The notes under the pieces were generated by a model that searched no databases, was not told the DNA's origin, and saw only the letters and a list, made by a program, of their open reading frames with translations. A stretch of 64,000 nt of DNA from positions 24,572,796-24,636,795 of the forward strand of contig CM035808.1 of assembly GCA_020466095.1 (NCBI GenBank). The letters are read 5' to 3'. The DNA comes from Chlorops oryzae. Taxonomy: Eukaryota; Arthropoda; Insecta; Diptera; Chloropidae. Below are positions 1-13,169 of the stretch, in pieces (positions within the stretch are counted from its first letter, which is position 1; every line of letters starts with the position of its first letter). Position numbers and translations under genes: made by a program.

Positions 1-2710
1 CCAAAAAAATTATTAATCACCTTTAGTTTTTACTATTTTGGTGATCGAAGGCCAAAATTCAGGACACAAATTCAATGGCAGAACACTTTCTCAAAGCTAC
101 CATCACTCAAAACAGTCTTCTCAGCCCTTCCTAATACAGCAGATGGATAATAATAATGTTATGTGTTGTCTAGCTTAGATCATACGGTCTGTCGATTCTC
201 TCGAGGAAATGCGCCGGATAAAAGGTTTAGACAGGGGCAGATTAAAAGAATTTGCCGCCTCATTCGGTTGCAATTTTTCCGGCTCAGACAGCAGCCTATC
301 GCTTTTTTCTCTTATTGATTCATTGACAGACAGAATTTTCCGCCCTAGGCCTATGTCGTCTAGTCAAAGATTTCGGGTAAAAAAATTTCAACTTTGTAGT
401 GTCAGAACACTGTTAAGGATCACTGGGATACAGTTATCGTGCTCCAAGGAGCTGTCCAGCTTCGTTTTTCTTTATTTAAAAAAAAAAAAATTTCAAAAAA
501 TTCGTTGAGAGCCTTGGGTCAGAAATGCGAAAAATAGGTGAACAAAAAGTTTGTGAGAGTTTTACCATATTTAGCTACTAAATGGAATTTTGTGGGTTAG
601 TTATTACAACACTTCATTTTTCAATTTCTTCCGCTGAAACTTTGTTAAACACAAGCAAATAAAATACAAATCGTTTTAGAAGATATACATAGATCTAACT
701 AACGCGCAACTTTATTCTCGGCCACATGTTTCAATATTCATTTAAAATTGACCTGAAGCCGATCTAGCAAAGCCAAATATAGACGGCGATTTCCTACATT
801 TATTAAGTACTTTCGAGAACTTCAGTCAAAAATTTGGTTTACATTCGATGGCTATAAATGTGTTCCAATGCAATAAAGTGACAAGCAAATTTGTGATATA
901 TTTAAAATAGACAAAAACTTACATTTTTAAACACAACAAGGTTAGGTACATAGAATTTTTTTTTACTAAAATATGAGTTATTGAATATAGATACTTAATT
1001 TTTTTAAATTCAAAACTCAAATGTTAGTAAATTGTTAACGCAATTTTTTGGTATTTGGACTACTTGTATCGAGCTTCCCATCGGAGTCTGAGTTGCTTCA
1101 GAGCGAGCATTTTCCGTGTCTAAACATGTGGATTTTGATCGTGGCAACTCTTACGGGGAAAAGTGAATGGTTCTGTGTCGCCTGTACCGGCAAATCGACC
1201 AGAATTTTACTTTTTCGAATCTTTCTTCAAAGGAGAATATTAAGTTAAAACTTTCTAGCATTTTTCTTTAAAATTACGGACATTTAAGAACCTGAAAGAG
1301 AGAAAATATAGAAGGAAAAATAAGTTTTAAATATCCAAACGAAATGGAAATTTTTTTAAATTGTTTTTGCAATATTCAAGTAACATTAGCTTTGCATAAA
1401 CCACAACCATAGAAATCGAAAGCATTCGTATTGATTCCCAAAGGAATACAAACAAATATACAATGTATTGAGAAATTACGTTGCCTGAAAGTATGCAATG
1501 GTATATAGCAAAATCATTTAAGAAGTTATGTGCCCCTACCAAAATGGGCCCTAGCCGCGAATATTCTTGGGAAGTCATATTTTATAATATTTACGAGTCT
1601 TTTTTGAGTCATACTTATAGCCATTCGGTTCTTAAAAAAAAACATCAAATAAATAATTCAATACACATTATATATTTTATTAACCGCCCCTGTAATCAAT
1701 CTCATTTAAACCATCGATTAAGCCCGAGAGATAAAACAATCCTTCAAATGCTTGCTTCCTACTTTAATAAATTGACACAAAAATAAAAGGTTCTAAAAAC
1801 TTGAAATAATTTTTTCAGTCGTCCTTGAAACAACTATCCGTTTTCTTAAACCGTTTTAATGGTAAGAAAATCTCTTCAGAACCCAAATCAAATTCTTCAT
1901 ACTCCTTTTGCGAGGGTCATGGAGACGAAAATTGTGCCCTGGCTTCATATGTCCGTCCGATAGTGTGAATTGGATAAGAATCCTTTCATTTAAAACTGAG
2001 TCAAATTTTTCTGGAGCGTAAAAACAATAAATTATGAAAGCGAAAACTTTTCATGTGTGCTCCAATATCCTCGTAAGCTGATTTTCAAACTAATTTCCAT
2101 AACCATGCAAGTTGAGCCGCACGTTCCTATGCATACACAAATATTTATTTAATATTTATGTGTTCATTTTTTTTTTATGTAAATGAGTTTCATTCCGTGG
2201 AGTTCCACTGCCTTAATAATTACTCGATAGAACTTAATTTCAAAAACTGAATTATTAAAGGATATATGAACTCATTCATATTCACATATATTATGAATAC
2301 TGTCATCAGTGATAAGGATATGTACTAGATTCCCACATGGTTCTTGTGAAGAATGAATGATCTTATGAAGTGACCTGGCAAAACAAAAAGCAATTTTTTC
2401 ATTCCCGGCAAACATTCTGAGTCCTGAAAGAATCATATTTGACTCCTGCTTTGGAGTCGGAGCCCTCATAATGAACTCTTTTAAGAGTCTTAAAGAGCGT
2501 GTTCTTTCTTCTTTCGAAGGTAGTCCTATATGAGTCCGAAGTCATATTCCGAAGGAGAATATATTAGAGCCTTATATGACTCCTTCCACACATCATATCT
2601 GACTCTTATTTCTACTCAAATAAGAGCCATAACAACTCTTTCCGCACTTATATTTATGAGTTTATGTTTATGAGACTCAAAAATTTCGAGTGATATTTAT
2701 AATCTCATGG
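1..2710. other. AT-rich intergenic DNA, no gene seen
   Basis: The short open frames here show no recognisable domain, no codon bias and no splice context. Poly-A and poly-T runs are frequent. I see no RNA gene or transposon terminus with a target duplication. Confidence 0.6.
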
Positions 2711-2715
2711 TTTAA

Positions 2716-3800
2716 GGGGACCTTCTGGTCTAGGATTTTTTGAAAATAGATTTATGTTTTGATATATTTCGAAAGAATAGACTTTTAAGAATATGCTGGC
2801 AAAGTTTCGTGAAGAAATTGACAATATTCTCTTTGCTACAGCCGTTTTAGTAGGTGAAGACAGCAGGCAGCGCGCTGGATCAAAGCAACTTTGAACGCGC
2901 TTATGTATCTCAAAACTACTTTTTTGACCTTGCGTACATGAAAACAAAAAAACCATCGGACTGATTCATCTGAAATTTTTATATATTATTCACAACATCA
3001 ACTAGAATCAAATTTTTATTTCAAGAACTTCATATTTTTTCATCCAAAAAAATGGTCAAAAAAGAGTTTTTCGATGCTTTAAATGCTTAAAAATTGCGTC
3101 ATTTTGTCTATTTTCAAAATTTTTTTTTTGGTCTAGTTCACGCGATAGCCGCATGCATTCTGATAAATAACATGTTTTTTTTTTTCTTTTGAGATAACCC
3201 AATATTATGTACGCAACGGAGGTACTTTTTCAAAGAGGGTCCATTTCGGCGCCACTTTAAAAAAAAAAAAAATTGAAAAAAAAATACAACAAAATTTTTT
3301 TCTCATTACCAAGAAATAAGTTAATAAGCCTGCAAATTAAGAAACCCGTTTTTTATTTGTGCATTTAATGCCAAAAAACAAAATCTATGAAAATACCCTT
3401 AATTTTCTGATTTGTCATTACAGAAATTTATATGGGCACAGGGTATAGAAAAGAATATTGATGTGCTTTGGACTAGTCAAAGTACTAGTAAGCACTAGTT
3501 GAAATTTCTGCAGGGTCACGCGATAGCCGCATTCATTCTGATTAATAATGTGTATTTTTTCTTTTGAGATAACCTAAAATTATGTACGCAACGGAGGTAC
3601 TTTTTCAAAGAGGGTCCATTTCGGCGCCACTTTTAAAATACAAAAAATTGAAAAAAAAAAATACAAGAAAATTTTTTTCTCATTACCAAGAAATAAGTTA
3701 ATAAGCCTGCAAACGAAGAAACCCGTTTTTTATTTGGCTTAATACCAAAAAAAATCATTAAAATACCCTTAATTTTCGTGCTCTAGACCAGAAGGTCCCC
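2716..3800. mobile_element. TTAA-flanked non-autonomous DNA element (about 1.1 kb)
   Basis: Perfect inverted repeats at 2711-2733 and 3783-3805 read TTAA followed by GGGGACCTTCTGGTCTAG. TTAA at 2712-2715 and 3801-3804 acts as target duplication, the hallmark of piggyBac-type insertion, although the usual CCC start is absent. Inside are two direct repeats of about 265-275 bp (3138-3412 and 3516-3776) that both begin with TCACGCGATAGCCGCAT. No transposase is encoded. Family assignment is inference from the TTAA site. Confidence 0.75.
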
Positions 3801-3827
3801 TTAAAGAAAATTTTATTGATATATACA

Positions 3828-4337
3828 CTAGGGCGTTTCAGACGTGAAAGAAAAGTGTTGAATTTATAAAACGGCGGCGTCTAAAAAGGAAGATAAGGTA
3901 CTAACAAAAATTCAGGAATGATTAAAAACTTTTTGGATCAAGGTTTAGAGGTCGGTAAAATTGCTTGAATTTTCGTCAAAAAACGCCTTAAAGAGAGCTT
4001 CAAAAATTTTATTTAATTTTTTTTTAATTTAGATTTTCCGATTTGACAGATTCTTAACATTTTCTGTATACTTTTAGGGGCCGAAAATACAAAAATTGAT
4101 TTCTATGGATGGTTTTTCCGGGAAGAGTTCTATGTTTTACCGATCAATTGATTCGCAATATGTTTAAGCGATTCGAAAACATGTTTTTGCACATAAATTT
4201 GTTTTTGTAATTGACTGAATTTTTGCCTTATGGACAAAATTTTGAATTTTTGGCTTTGATGCCCAAATTTTTCTTTTTGCCTAAACTTTCTTTTTAGACC
4301 CCGCCGTCTTCGAATTTCAACACTTTTTTTACGTCCC
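3828..4337. mobile_element. CTAGGG-family MITE, decayed copy
   Basis: The left end (CTAGGGCGTTTCAGACGTGA) matches the termini of the complete copy at 10506-11066. The right end keeps the inverted match around 4270-4335 but its outermost bases are lost against a tRNA-like sequence. No coding capacity. It sits only 23 bp from the TTAA element, so insertions are clustered here. Confidence 0.6.
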
Positions 4338-4339
4338 CT

Positions 4340-4400
4340 GTGTGGGATTTGAACCTCGGAACTCTCGCTTTGTACTCTTGTGCTCACCCAACGACACCGT
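4340..4400 (-). repeat. tRNA-like (SINE or tRNA-pseudogene) sequence
   Basis: On the minus strand an A-box-like stretch (GTGTCGTTGGGTGAGCA) is followed about 25 bases later by a B box GAGGTTCAAATCCC. These are the two internal RNA polymerase III promoter boxes of tRNA genes. I could not fold a full cloverleaf with paired acceptor ends, so it is probably a tRNA-derived repeat rather than a working tRNA gene. Confidence 0.4.
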
Positions 4401-7400
4401 GTTTGCCAGATCGAAAGCCGGGATTTTTCTTGGCTTTTAAAAGGCTTTTTCGTCCCTCAATCCCTAAATTACCTATATATTTATCTTCGAGAAATGTCGT
4501 CCACTATTTTTAGTGAAATATTATAGATCATTTAAACCTTCAAACAGGAGAAAACATGGGCTTTGAGGTAAAGATTTCTTATTCCCGGCAAAAGTTTATT
4601 TTGAAAACTTGATTTAAACCAGAAGAAGAAAAGAAACCCCTTCGAATTTCTTTTCTGATTGTACTATGATTTTTAATTAGGTTCCCCCATTACTGGATAA
4701 TTTTCTTCCCTTCGCTTCACCTAGGACCGATAATATATGCCGAAGGGTTTCATTCGAGTTTGTAATTGTTAATGTCATCTAGAAGGAAACATTTCGATTA
4801 TTGATCCTTCCCTTCAAATTTTCTTAATGCTTTCAGTTCCTGCATAAATTTGTTGAAAATTTGAATCTATTTGAGATTAAAAATTATATTTCCAACAAGA
4901 AAAATATGAAAAAATTCATGCTTAGAAGCCACATCAAAGTTTAATTGGAAAATTAATAAGCAAACCCGCCTGCTATCAAAAATTGCTTAAAACCTTAAAT
5001 AATCTCCCCCTCTTTCGAACTGTATATCTATGAGAATAGTTGATAGCATTTTCAAATAGATGCGAGAACACGCACACACATACAAAAGATCAATATCTTT
5101 TATACAGACATACAAATTTCAGTATCTGCATATATTAATAAAGTCCAGAATATAAAATGTAACATTCAAACATACATGCTTTTGGCCATAAAAACGATGA
5201 ATTCATGCAACTTCAGGTACATACATACATACATATATTGTGTACATATATATGTGCCTACATATATGTGGCGCTTTATTTGTCAAAGGACTCCACTTTC
5301 TAATTTACAATGAGAAATAAGCCGCCAGCTATGCAAAATACAAGCGCAAAATCAACACAAACAAAAGCACAAACATACATAGCACAGAATAGAATGGACC
5401 AATTTATTGAGTATATTAGTGTATACACATACACACATTGTGTTTCTTCACGTATGGACGTATGTATGTATGTATGTTTGCATGACTTGGACTTTCACTT
5501 TTCGTAAAGCCGTAAAAAACTTACCCCCATCCCCTTCATTTCCTGCAACTACAAATGAAGCAACCCTAAAGTATAGCAAAATAGAGGCGAACACAAACGA
5601 GCACACACAGGTTCATATATTAGCCAACAACAACACACACACACACACACACATCTATCTATCTACATTCATATGTATGTGGGTATGTAAACATTCACGC
5701 ATCGCAAGAGAGAGACTACAAACTACATAAAACGATTTTATTTTAAATTTTCCAACGGAAAGTGAAAGACTTGCAAATGTGAAATGGCCAACTCACACCA
5801 CCTGCCCTCCGAAATCACCCAATCTATGCCAGTCATATGAGTTGCCCATTACCGATTGCGAGCACCCACTCAACTAGGTAATCATACACACACACACACA
5901 CACAGCACGCAAACAAGCATACCCACACTCACACGCGCTCACTTACACACTGACGCACGCACATGAGGAGCACATGAGCCTCGTTTCGCACTCCAAATTG
6001 CGTATATGTCTATCTGCACATGCTGTTTCCGGCATCGTCGCTTTTTTGTCGTTGTCCTTTAGACTAGAGCGACCATATATTCATTGCCCATACTCCGTTC
6101 ATTGCCAGCACCACCAACCCGCCTCCGCCCCCGCCCCCACCACCGCCAATGCCGGGGCTCACATGGCCATCCGCATTTTCGTGTGACGACGTTGTTCGCA
6201 GTCTCCAGCGTCCGATATTACTTTCGTTTCAACGTTTAAATATTCTAAAATAGCATGGAAAGTCATTCAACGGATGGGGGTAGGAAAAGCGGAAGTTTGG
6301 CCAGAGGGGATTGGAAAGTGGCAGCGAAAGTGAAGATGTAAGTGAATGAGACGAAAGGGACGAGAAGAATGTTCGAAAAGCGACGAATTGCCTCTACTGA
6401 ACTTGATGCTTGGGAAACTGAATCAGTCACGTTTAATTTTTTTTTTATATATATTTCTTTTTTTTTAAATTCACTTACATGCACGCACTCACTCTGTACG
6501 TAGTCAAAAGTACAAACACCCACACAAGTACGCACACACGCCCACACATGTACGCACACGCACTTTTTTCAAATTGTAATCCCATTCGGCTAACTAAACC
6601 ACCCACACAGACTTTTCCAATGCACGACTCACATTCACTCACATGCTTTATGCTCGCTTTACAAAATCTATCCACTTACCCCCAGCCCCGAGACAGACGT
6701 CAACCCCACCTGCCGTATCATCCTCTAACGTCACTATCGCCCTTAAGCACCTTCCCCCCTTCCCCCTTCTAGCCGCTTAACCACCGCCACGAATTTAGAA
6801 CGCTGGACGCATCGGCTTAAATTCAAAATTGTGTATCGTACGCTCGTACGTATTCTGGACCGTTAAAATAGTTTACTTTTGCTTTGTAATGCCGTAAGAG
6901 GAAGCAAGACATGTGTGTGTGTGTGTGTGTGTGTCCACTTCCATTTCGCCATATCGTGGCTCCTTACTCGCATGTGTGCGTTTAATTTACGTGTTTTTGC
7001 ATTTAGACATGAGCCCATACGTAAGCGCCTCCGAATTGAATTGACTTTGGTATGTTAATTTCGCTCATTTCGAAGATCAACTCGGATTAGGAGCAACCCA
7101 GCGGAGGACTATTAAGGGCTACGAAACGAAAAGGATTTCAGAGCAAAAATTAAAAATTGAAAGTAATTAAATTTAAGTGCGGGACTGCGGAGATAGTACG
7201 ATGCGGCAAACTGTACTTCTCTACATTAGATCGTTGTTCATCCTCTATTTTATACTAGGGCCGATTAAAAAAACATTTTTCCCCTCGTTTTTTTTTGTTT
7301 TATCAAAGCCTTGTGATTGAAGGTTTGTTGTGCTGGGAAATTAATTTTTTGTAACTTTCTCACAAAGCTGAGGCGTTAAAGAATATGTTCCATTTGTCTT

Positions 7401-7796
7401 CACGTAGCAATCATTCAAAGGGCTCTTTGAGAGAAACATATTTGAGGTGCGATAGTCGGTTAGGAAAGTATCCATTAAGAGATACATATGTATGTATAAA
7501 ATGAGAGAGTGGTAGTTGGAGTTTATGAAAGCGGAGGATTTTAAAATAAAATATTTTATTGAGATAAAAAGGTTAGTTCAAAAAATTCCTAAAAGTATGC
7601 TGTAAAAATTTTATTACTGCCTCTAATTAACTTATCTTTCGAGTCTCGTTTTTTGTTTCAGTTGAAACGTTTCTAACGCTGGACGCTTGCTAAAAAAAAT
7701 ACTTTTAATTACATATTCCTATTCATTATTTGAATAGAATTTAGCTTTGTGCTTTAAGTATAAGTCGTTTACTAATTAATATAATATTAACTTAAC
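4401..7796. other. intergenic DNA with microsatellites, no gene seen
   Basis: Base composition around 5.8-6.8 kb is less AT-rich than the flanks, but the frames are broken and no domain is recognisable. It contains the dinucleotide and tetranucleotide arrays annotated separately. Confidence 0.5.
5216..6934. repeat. cluster of CATA / CA / GT microsatellites
   Basis: Arrays seen: (TACA)n at 5216-5236, GTAT repeats at 5457-5478, (CA)n at 5632-5653 running into (TCTA)n, (CA)n at 5885-5904, and (TG)n at 6912-6934. Between them lie many isolated CACA and ACGC runs. Confidence 0.85.
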
Positions 7797-8518
7797 TATT
7801 ACTTTCAAATAAACTTTAACTTAACTTCAACTTAACTTTACTTTCAATCTATAACTTTATAACTTAAACTATAACTAACTTAATTGAAACTTTAACTTTA
7901 ACTTACAGTTAAACTTAAACTTAAACTTTAACTTAACTAACTTAACTTAATGTAAACTTTAACTTAAACTTTAACTACTTTAACTTAAACTTATAACTTT
8001 AACTTAAACTTAACTTTAACTTAATAACTTTAAACTTTAACTTACTAACTTTAATAACTTTAACTACTTTAACTTTAATCTTTAAACTTTAACTTTAACT
8101 TTAACTTTAACTTAACTTTAAACTTTAACTTTAACTTTAACTTTAACTTTAACTTTAACTTTAACTTTAACTTTACTTACTTTAACTTTACTTTAACTTT
8201 ACTTTAACTTTAACTTTAACTTTAACTTTAACTTTAACTTTTTAACTTTACTTTAACTTTAACTTTAACTTTAACTTTAACTTTAACTTTAACTTTAACT
8301 TTAACTTTAACTTTGAACTTTAACTTTAACTTTACTTTATTTACTTTAACTTTAACTTTAACTTTAACTTTAACTTTAACTTTAACTTTAACTTTAACTT
8401 TAACTTTAACTTTAACTTTAACTTTAACTTTAACTTTAACTTTAACTTTAACCTTTAACTTTAACTTTAACTTTAACTTTAACTTTAACTTTAACTTTAA
8501 CCTTTAACTTTAACTTTG
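7797..8518. repeat. hexanucleotide (TTTAAC)n satellite, 0.7 kb
   Basis: The unit TTTAAC repeats almost without interruption from about 8090 to 8518. To the left (7797-8090) it decays into 4-7 base variants such as TTAAAC and AACTTAACT. The open frame across it (Leu-Thr and Phe-Asn dipeptides) is an artefact of the repeat. Confidence 0.95.
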
Positions 8519-10172
8519 AAGGAAGAAATTGTTTTTAATCACATTCCAATATTGAATCAATATTTAAATTAATTTTTATTGGAAAACCTTAACCCATTTA
8601 GATTAATTTGAGATCGCAAAAATTCCTCGCGCTGTTTTATTTTCTTCATCCCCCACCAAAAAAGGTAACTCTTTGAAAACAGCACTCATTCATAAAAGAA
8701 TTCACGTCGCATTTGAAAGCTCGCCCCATTTTTCTTCACTGATTTGTAATTTCCTTAATTCCGATAAACTTGCCGAAAGTCCCCAGCCATCGCGATGAGC
8801 ATTTTCGAGCGCAACTGTACTTTTTCTTATTTCGAATAATTATTTTTCATTTTCTGTATAAATTACCCTTTTTCGAAAAGCAAGTTTTTTTTTTTTAACA
8901 GCGACAAAAGAGAGAAAGAAAGAAAAAGAGGGAACGAGAAAAGGCATCGAAAAAAAGAAAGAAAGAAAGGAAGAAAAACTTTTCCGCTCGGACGTTAAAA
9001 TATTACAAAATTTAAAAACCATTATAGATAGACAAAAGAAAAAAAAAACCAAAAGCAACAACAAGTACAACAATTAAGCAAGATGGTGGCACAGCCCCAG
9101 CACGCAAAAATCGAAGAAGGGTTTAAGAAAACGTGAGTTGGCGGGGTATAAAAAGCTCAACCTAAGCGATTCAAAGAGTACCCGGCTTTGCTTTCTTTAA
9201 TTTTTTTTTACTAGAACAGGTGACTCAGTCTACTTGTATGTACCCGAGATTTAATCGTAGGAGAAAAGGAAAGTGATCTCACATACATAGATCGGTAATA
9301 TTGGCAGTGAGCATTTTTACTGAGACCAGAGCGACTGCTGGAAGTAACCGAGAGTTATCAAAGGTCAAACTTTGTTAAACATTGGAAAAACAGCAATAAA
9401 AAAGCTTTGCTCCAGATAATGCATAGTCAGCTTTAAAACGTGAATTGAAGCCGGAGCGTATGGGAAAATTCCAGATTTAAACAAGCCACGAAGTCTGGAC
9501 ATGCCTCCAAACATATTCACAAACGGATCATACTTCAACAATAACCCGTTGTGCGTATTCAAGTCAAAAAAAAAAAACAGAATAAAAAGAAAGACGCAGA
9601 AAAAAGAGAATTTTTACCACGATTCATTATCTTCGCCCATCCACCCATCCTCCGATACGCCTGTCATTGCAGAAGCGTGCATCTCAAACCTCAGCGCGTC
9701 ACTCTACGCACAATAAATGACCGTAATCAACCCTTTTCGATGGTCTTAAACGAGCGAGAATAGGCCTCCGCCTTCGCGGTCGATTCCAATGAAATCGAAA
9801 GTGCCAAAAATATTAGAAAAAAATTTAAAATGCCTACAACAACAACAACAACAGCAACAAAATCGGGCAGATTTTTGTCCTTGTCATTCTAATTGCGTTG
9901 CCAAATGGCAACGGAATTTTTCCTTTCACTAACGTGAATAAAAATTCAAATTCGTAAAGCGCCCGGGAGCAGCATCCTGACCAACGCAATCACAGTGCCA
10001 AGAATCAGAGACCTACGCAAAACCAAAAAAAAAAAAAAAACAACAACAACAACAACAAAAAATGGGAGCTCCGAGTTCATAAAAAAAAAGATAATTTCGA
10101 GGGCAATTTGGCCAGTCAAAGCAATTGATGCAGTCAGTAGGATTGGGGTCACGGGATTTCTAACAAATGACG
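8519..10172. other. intergenic DNA, no gene seen
   Basis: Short frames only. Contains A-rich runs, a GAAA-type purine stretch (8911-8975) and (CAA)n at about 9838-9860 and 10041-10057. No motif or transposon end identified. Confidence 0.5.
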
Positions 10173-10505
10173 CACGCAACCAGTGGCGTAGCGAAGTTGA
10201 AAAATTATGTGTTCCAATGCACGTGTGGGGGCCCCCTTCCCATTAGTAAAATTTTTTTTATTTAACAAAAACTACATAACATAAATCAAAATCCATTATT
10301 GAATATGTATAACGAGAATGATAAGAGAACTAACATTATTGAAAGAATTTTAAAGAGAAAGAACTTTATTGTTAAGCGTAATTAATTGTTCTCATAACTC
10401 TTTGCCCATATTTCGGACGTTTCATAAAATATATAATTCAATCAATATTTAATAACTTACTTTCTAAAAATACAGAGAAAAAAGGAACAGGATAATGCGC
10501 CTACA

Positions 10506-11066
10506 CTAGGGAGTTTCACACGTGAAAAAAGTGTTTAATTTCGAAGATAGCCCCCTCTCAAACGAAAAATACTATAAATCGAAAAAGTTGGGCACCATTT
10601 TCAATTTTTAAATTGATGTTCAGAGGTCGTTCAAATGTATTTAAGCCAAAATATAAATTTTTTCTTAATAAAACAAAGTCTTAGTCAATTACGAAAACAA
10701 ATTTATACGTAAATAAATCTTCTCGAATCCAGTATACATATAATGAAAGAATTTATCTGTAAAACATTGAGCTCTTCCCGTAAAAACCATAAATTTAAAT
10801 AAATTTTTTTGCTTTTTACCCCTAAAAGTAAACAGAAAAAATCCATAAACTGTCGAATTAGAAATTTTACATTAACAAAAACTAAATAAAAAAAATTTTA
10901 GCTCTCTTTAAGGCGTTTTTTGATGAAAATTCAAGTCCTTCGAGCGACCTCTAAACATCAATTTAAAAAATTGAAAATGGTGTCAAAATTTTTCGATTTA
11001 TAGTATTTTTCGTTTGAGAGGCCATCTTCGAAATTCAACACTTTTGTCACGTGTGAAACGCCCTAG
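10506..11066. mobile_element. CTAGGG-family MITE nested in the hAT element
   Basis: Long inverted repeats of about 120-140 bp start CTAGGG and end CCCTAG. They are flanked by a perfect 6-bp duplication CCTACA (10500-10505 and 11067-11072). The central part also pairs loosely. No coding sequence. It lies inside the hAT element downstream of the transposase stop, so it inserted after the hAT did. Its superfamily is not settled: the duplication length is 6 bp. Confidence 0.85.
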
Positions 11067-11268
11067 CCTACACACAAGAAAAATATTTCAGTAATGCATG
11101 TGTTTTTAACATTCGACGATGATTTTTTAAAATTTTCTTTATGGTTTCTTTTTCTATTTTATTTAATTTTTTTTTACAAGCACTTTGAAATATTAGAATT
11201 CGTGGTTGTGTCACAATTTTTTTGTTTACAAAATACGAAACATAATGTGTAAAAGAAAAATAAAGTAA

Positions 11269-12089
11269 TTAAAGTTTATTTTTTCGTGCTTTCGCATTTG
11301 CGAATCTTGCTACTAAATCCTGAATATCAACATTCTTGGCTGCCTCATTTTCGATTGAAATTATAGCTAACGCATTTAATCTTTCTTGTGCCGTACTATT
11401 TCGTAAATAGTTTTTTATAATTTTCAGTTTAGAAAAAGATCTTTCTGCTTTTGAAACGGTAACTGGAATTGTCAAAAATAAACAGCAAGCTGTCACAAAA
11501 ACTGCTGCTTGAATAGTAATTTTTTATAAGAATGAACTCAAGAAGTTCTTTTGAGGTGTTCAAAGTTTCTAAATCAACTTTGAAACATTCTTTGAAGCAA
11601 AGTAGTTCAGATGAAATGGTGTCCGATACATCATCCTTATATTTGGAGGAAAAAGCTTGGCCAGCAGAGAAAATGTCATTATCACAAGAATTTCGCAAAA
11701 AACTTGGAGAAATAATTCAAAAATCATGGCCAATATTTCTTAACCCAATACTACGTTCCTTCAACTGCGTAGTCAATATATGTATCAATAGTTCGGTTGA
11801 AAACATTGATTCTGAAATAGTCTTCATCGCTTTCAATGTGATGATGTTGGCTCAATTCGTCGAAAAGTCTTTTTGAACGATATCTTCTTTTTCGAGAAAA
11901 ATCGGGATTACATTTCGAACTCTCTGCCAAATCAATAGCTGTCCTTTTTAACATTTCGAAGTCATTACGAAGATATTTCATATTCATGTAAGCGTCATTT
12001 AACATTTTAGCTGCATTTTCAATGCATTGCTGTTGGTTTTGCAATGCAATGGAAACACTATTTATAATATTCAAAATTTTGCTTTCCAT
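11269..12089 (-). pseudogene. hAT transposase, C-terminal fragments
   Basis: Three overlapping minus-strand frames (12089-11751, 11698-11429, 11496-11269) together resemble the C-terminal half of hAT transposases of the DUF4371/ZMYM-like type. The last piece contains SKAERSFSKLKIIKNYLRN followed by ERLNALAIISIE, the signature of the hAT dimerisation domain. Frame changes between the pieces and loss of the N-terminal DNA-binding and first catalytic parts make it a pseudogene. The stop is followed by the left half of the element. Confidence 0.75.
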
Positions 12090-12302
12090 TACTATTAGAA
12101 AAATTGTTTCGAATTTCTCTTATTGATTTTTAAGAAAGCTAGCTTCGTCTCTTTCGTCTTTTTTCACAGATGTCACAATAATGTAAGATAATGTTTTAAG
12201 AAACGTTTGCCCAACAATATTTTTTCTTGGGGCCCTGCAAGGCTCGGGGGCCTGTGTTCATGGAACACATGGAACACCGGTAGCTACGCCACTGCACGCA
12301 AC

Positions 12303-13169
12303 AGACGGCGCATAGTCGAATCGACTCGACTCGAATGCCGAGCGGACTGCGGCATTCAATCCGTTGATGACAATGAGATAATGATGGATCGCTGAAACCG
12401 GCGGCGGGGCGCGTACGAGTGTCAAATTTTTGAAGAAAATATTTATACAAAAAATTTCGGTCCTTTTAGGCCGTTCCTCTTGGCCCCCAACTCCCCACCA
12501 CCGTCGGCGTTTACATAACGCTTATCTACGCAATGCAGTATAATTGCTTTTCATTTTTGGGAATTTTCCTTTATTTTTAATTTTTAACCCTTATTTGGCA
12601 TTTGTTTCTCTTATTTCACTCGAACTCTTTTCACCCGCATAACATTTTTTTCTTCTACTTCTTTGGACATTCTTCTTTTATGGCTCCAGCATCAATTGCA
12701 AAAGCTCCTTTGTTTTTTACATTTCTGAATCGAATTTCTAATTAAAAAATCGAGGTCCTTAAGGGTCTAAATTTTTACTTTTCTTTCCGGAAAAAGGATA
12801 GGTACAAACCATGTTTTTAATAGTCCAAGAGCTAGCGGATTATCCGAGTAACGGTATGTCCGTAAAGGTAGAAATTCTTATGGTATTGCCGTGCCTGTCA
12901 CCATCTAGTATATTTTTCAAAGTGGTAAGGAATACTGAAAAAAAAACTTTGCAAGCTTGAAATTTCTATACGATTTAGTTCAATCATAGTAAAATTTGCA
13001 AAAAAATGCCAGGCGATTTCGATCGATAAGCACAAGTACCTGACAGGTGACCCCAAAGGTATGCAATGCATAAAGGGCCTTCCCTGCTCGGGAAATCAAT
13101 CGACAACCAGAAAGGGATTTCAAGGTTATGTTGATTTTGGGATAGGTACCTATCTAAAAACACTTTACC
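12303..13169. other. intergenic DNA, no gene seen
   Basis: No open frame with a recognisable domain. 12303-12420 is relatively GC-rich flank of the hAT insertion. The rest is AT-rich. Confidence 0.5.

Larger units (their letters stand above)
10181..12294 (-). mobile_element. hAT transposon relic with exact 8-bp target duplication
   Basis: The ends CAGTGGCGTAGC and GCTACGCCACTG are inverted repeats. They are flanked by a perfect 8-bp duplication CACGCAAC (10173-10180 and 12295-12302), which is diagnostic of hAT insertion. The minus strand carries the C-terminal part of a hAT transposase (11269-12089). The N-terminal half is missing, so this 2.1-kb copy is internally deleted and also carries a nested MITE at 10506-11066. 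Confidence 0.9.

Noticed and set aside
8313..8507. 64-codon open frame of Leu-Thr / Phe-Asn dipeptides
   Set aside because: A direct product of the TTTAAC hexamer array, not a gene.
7797..8518. Telomeric repeat
   Set aside because: Unit TTTAAC is not an arthropod telomere unit, and the array is interstitial and decayed on one side.
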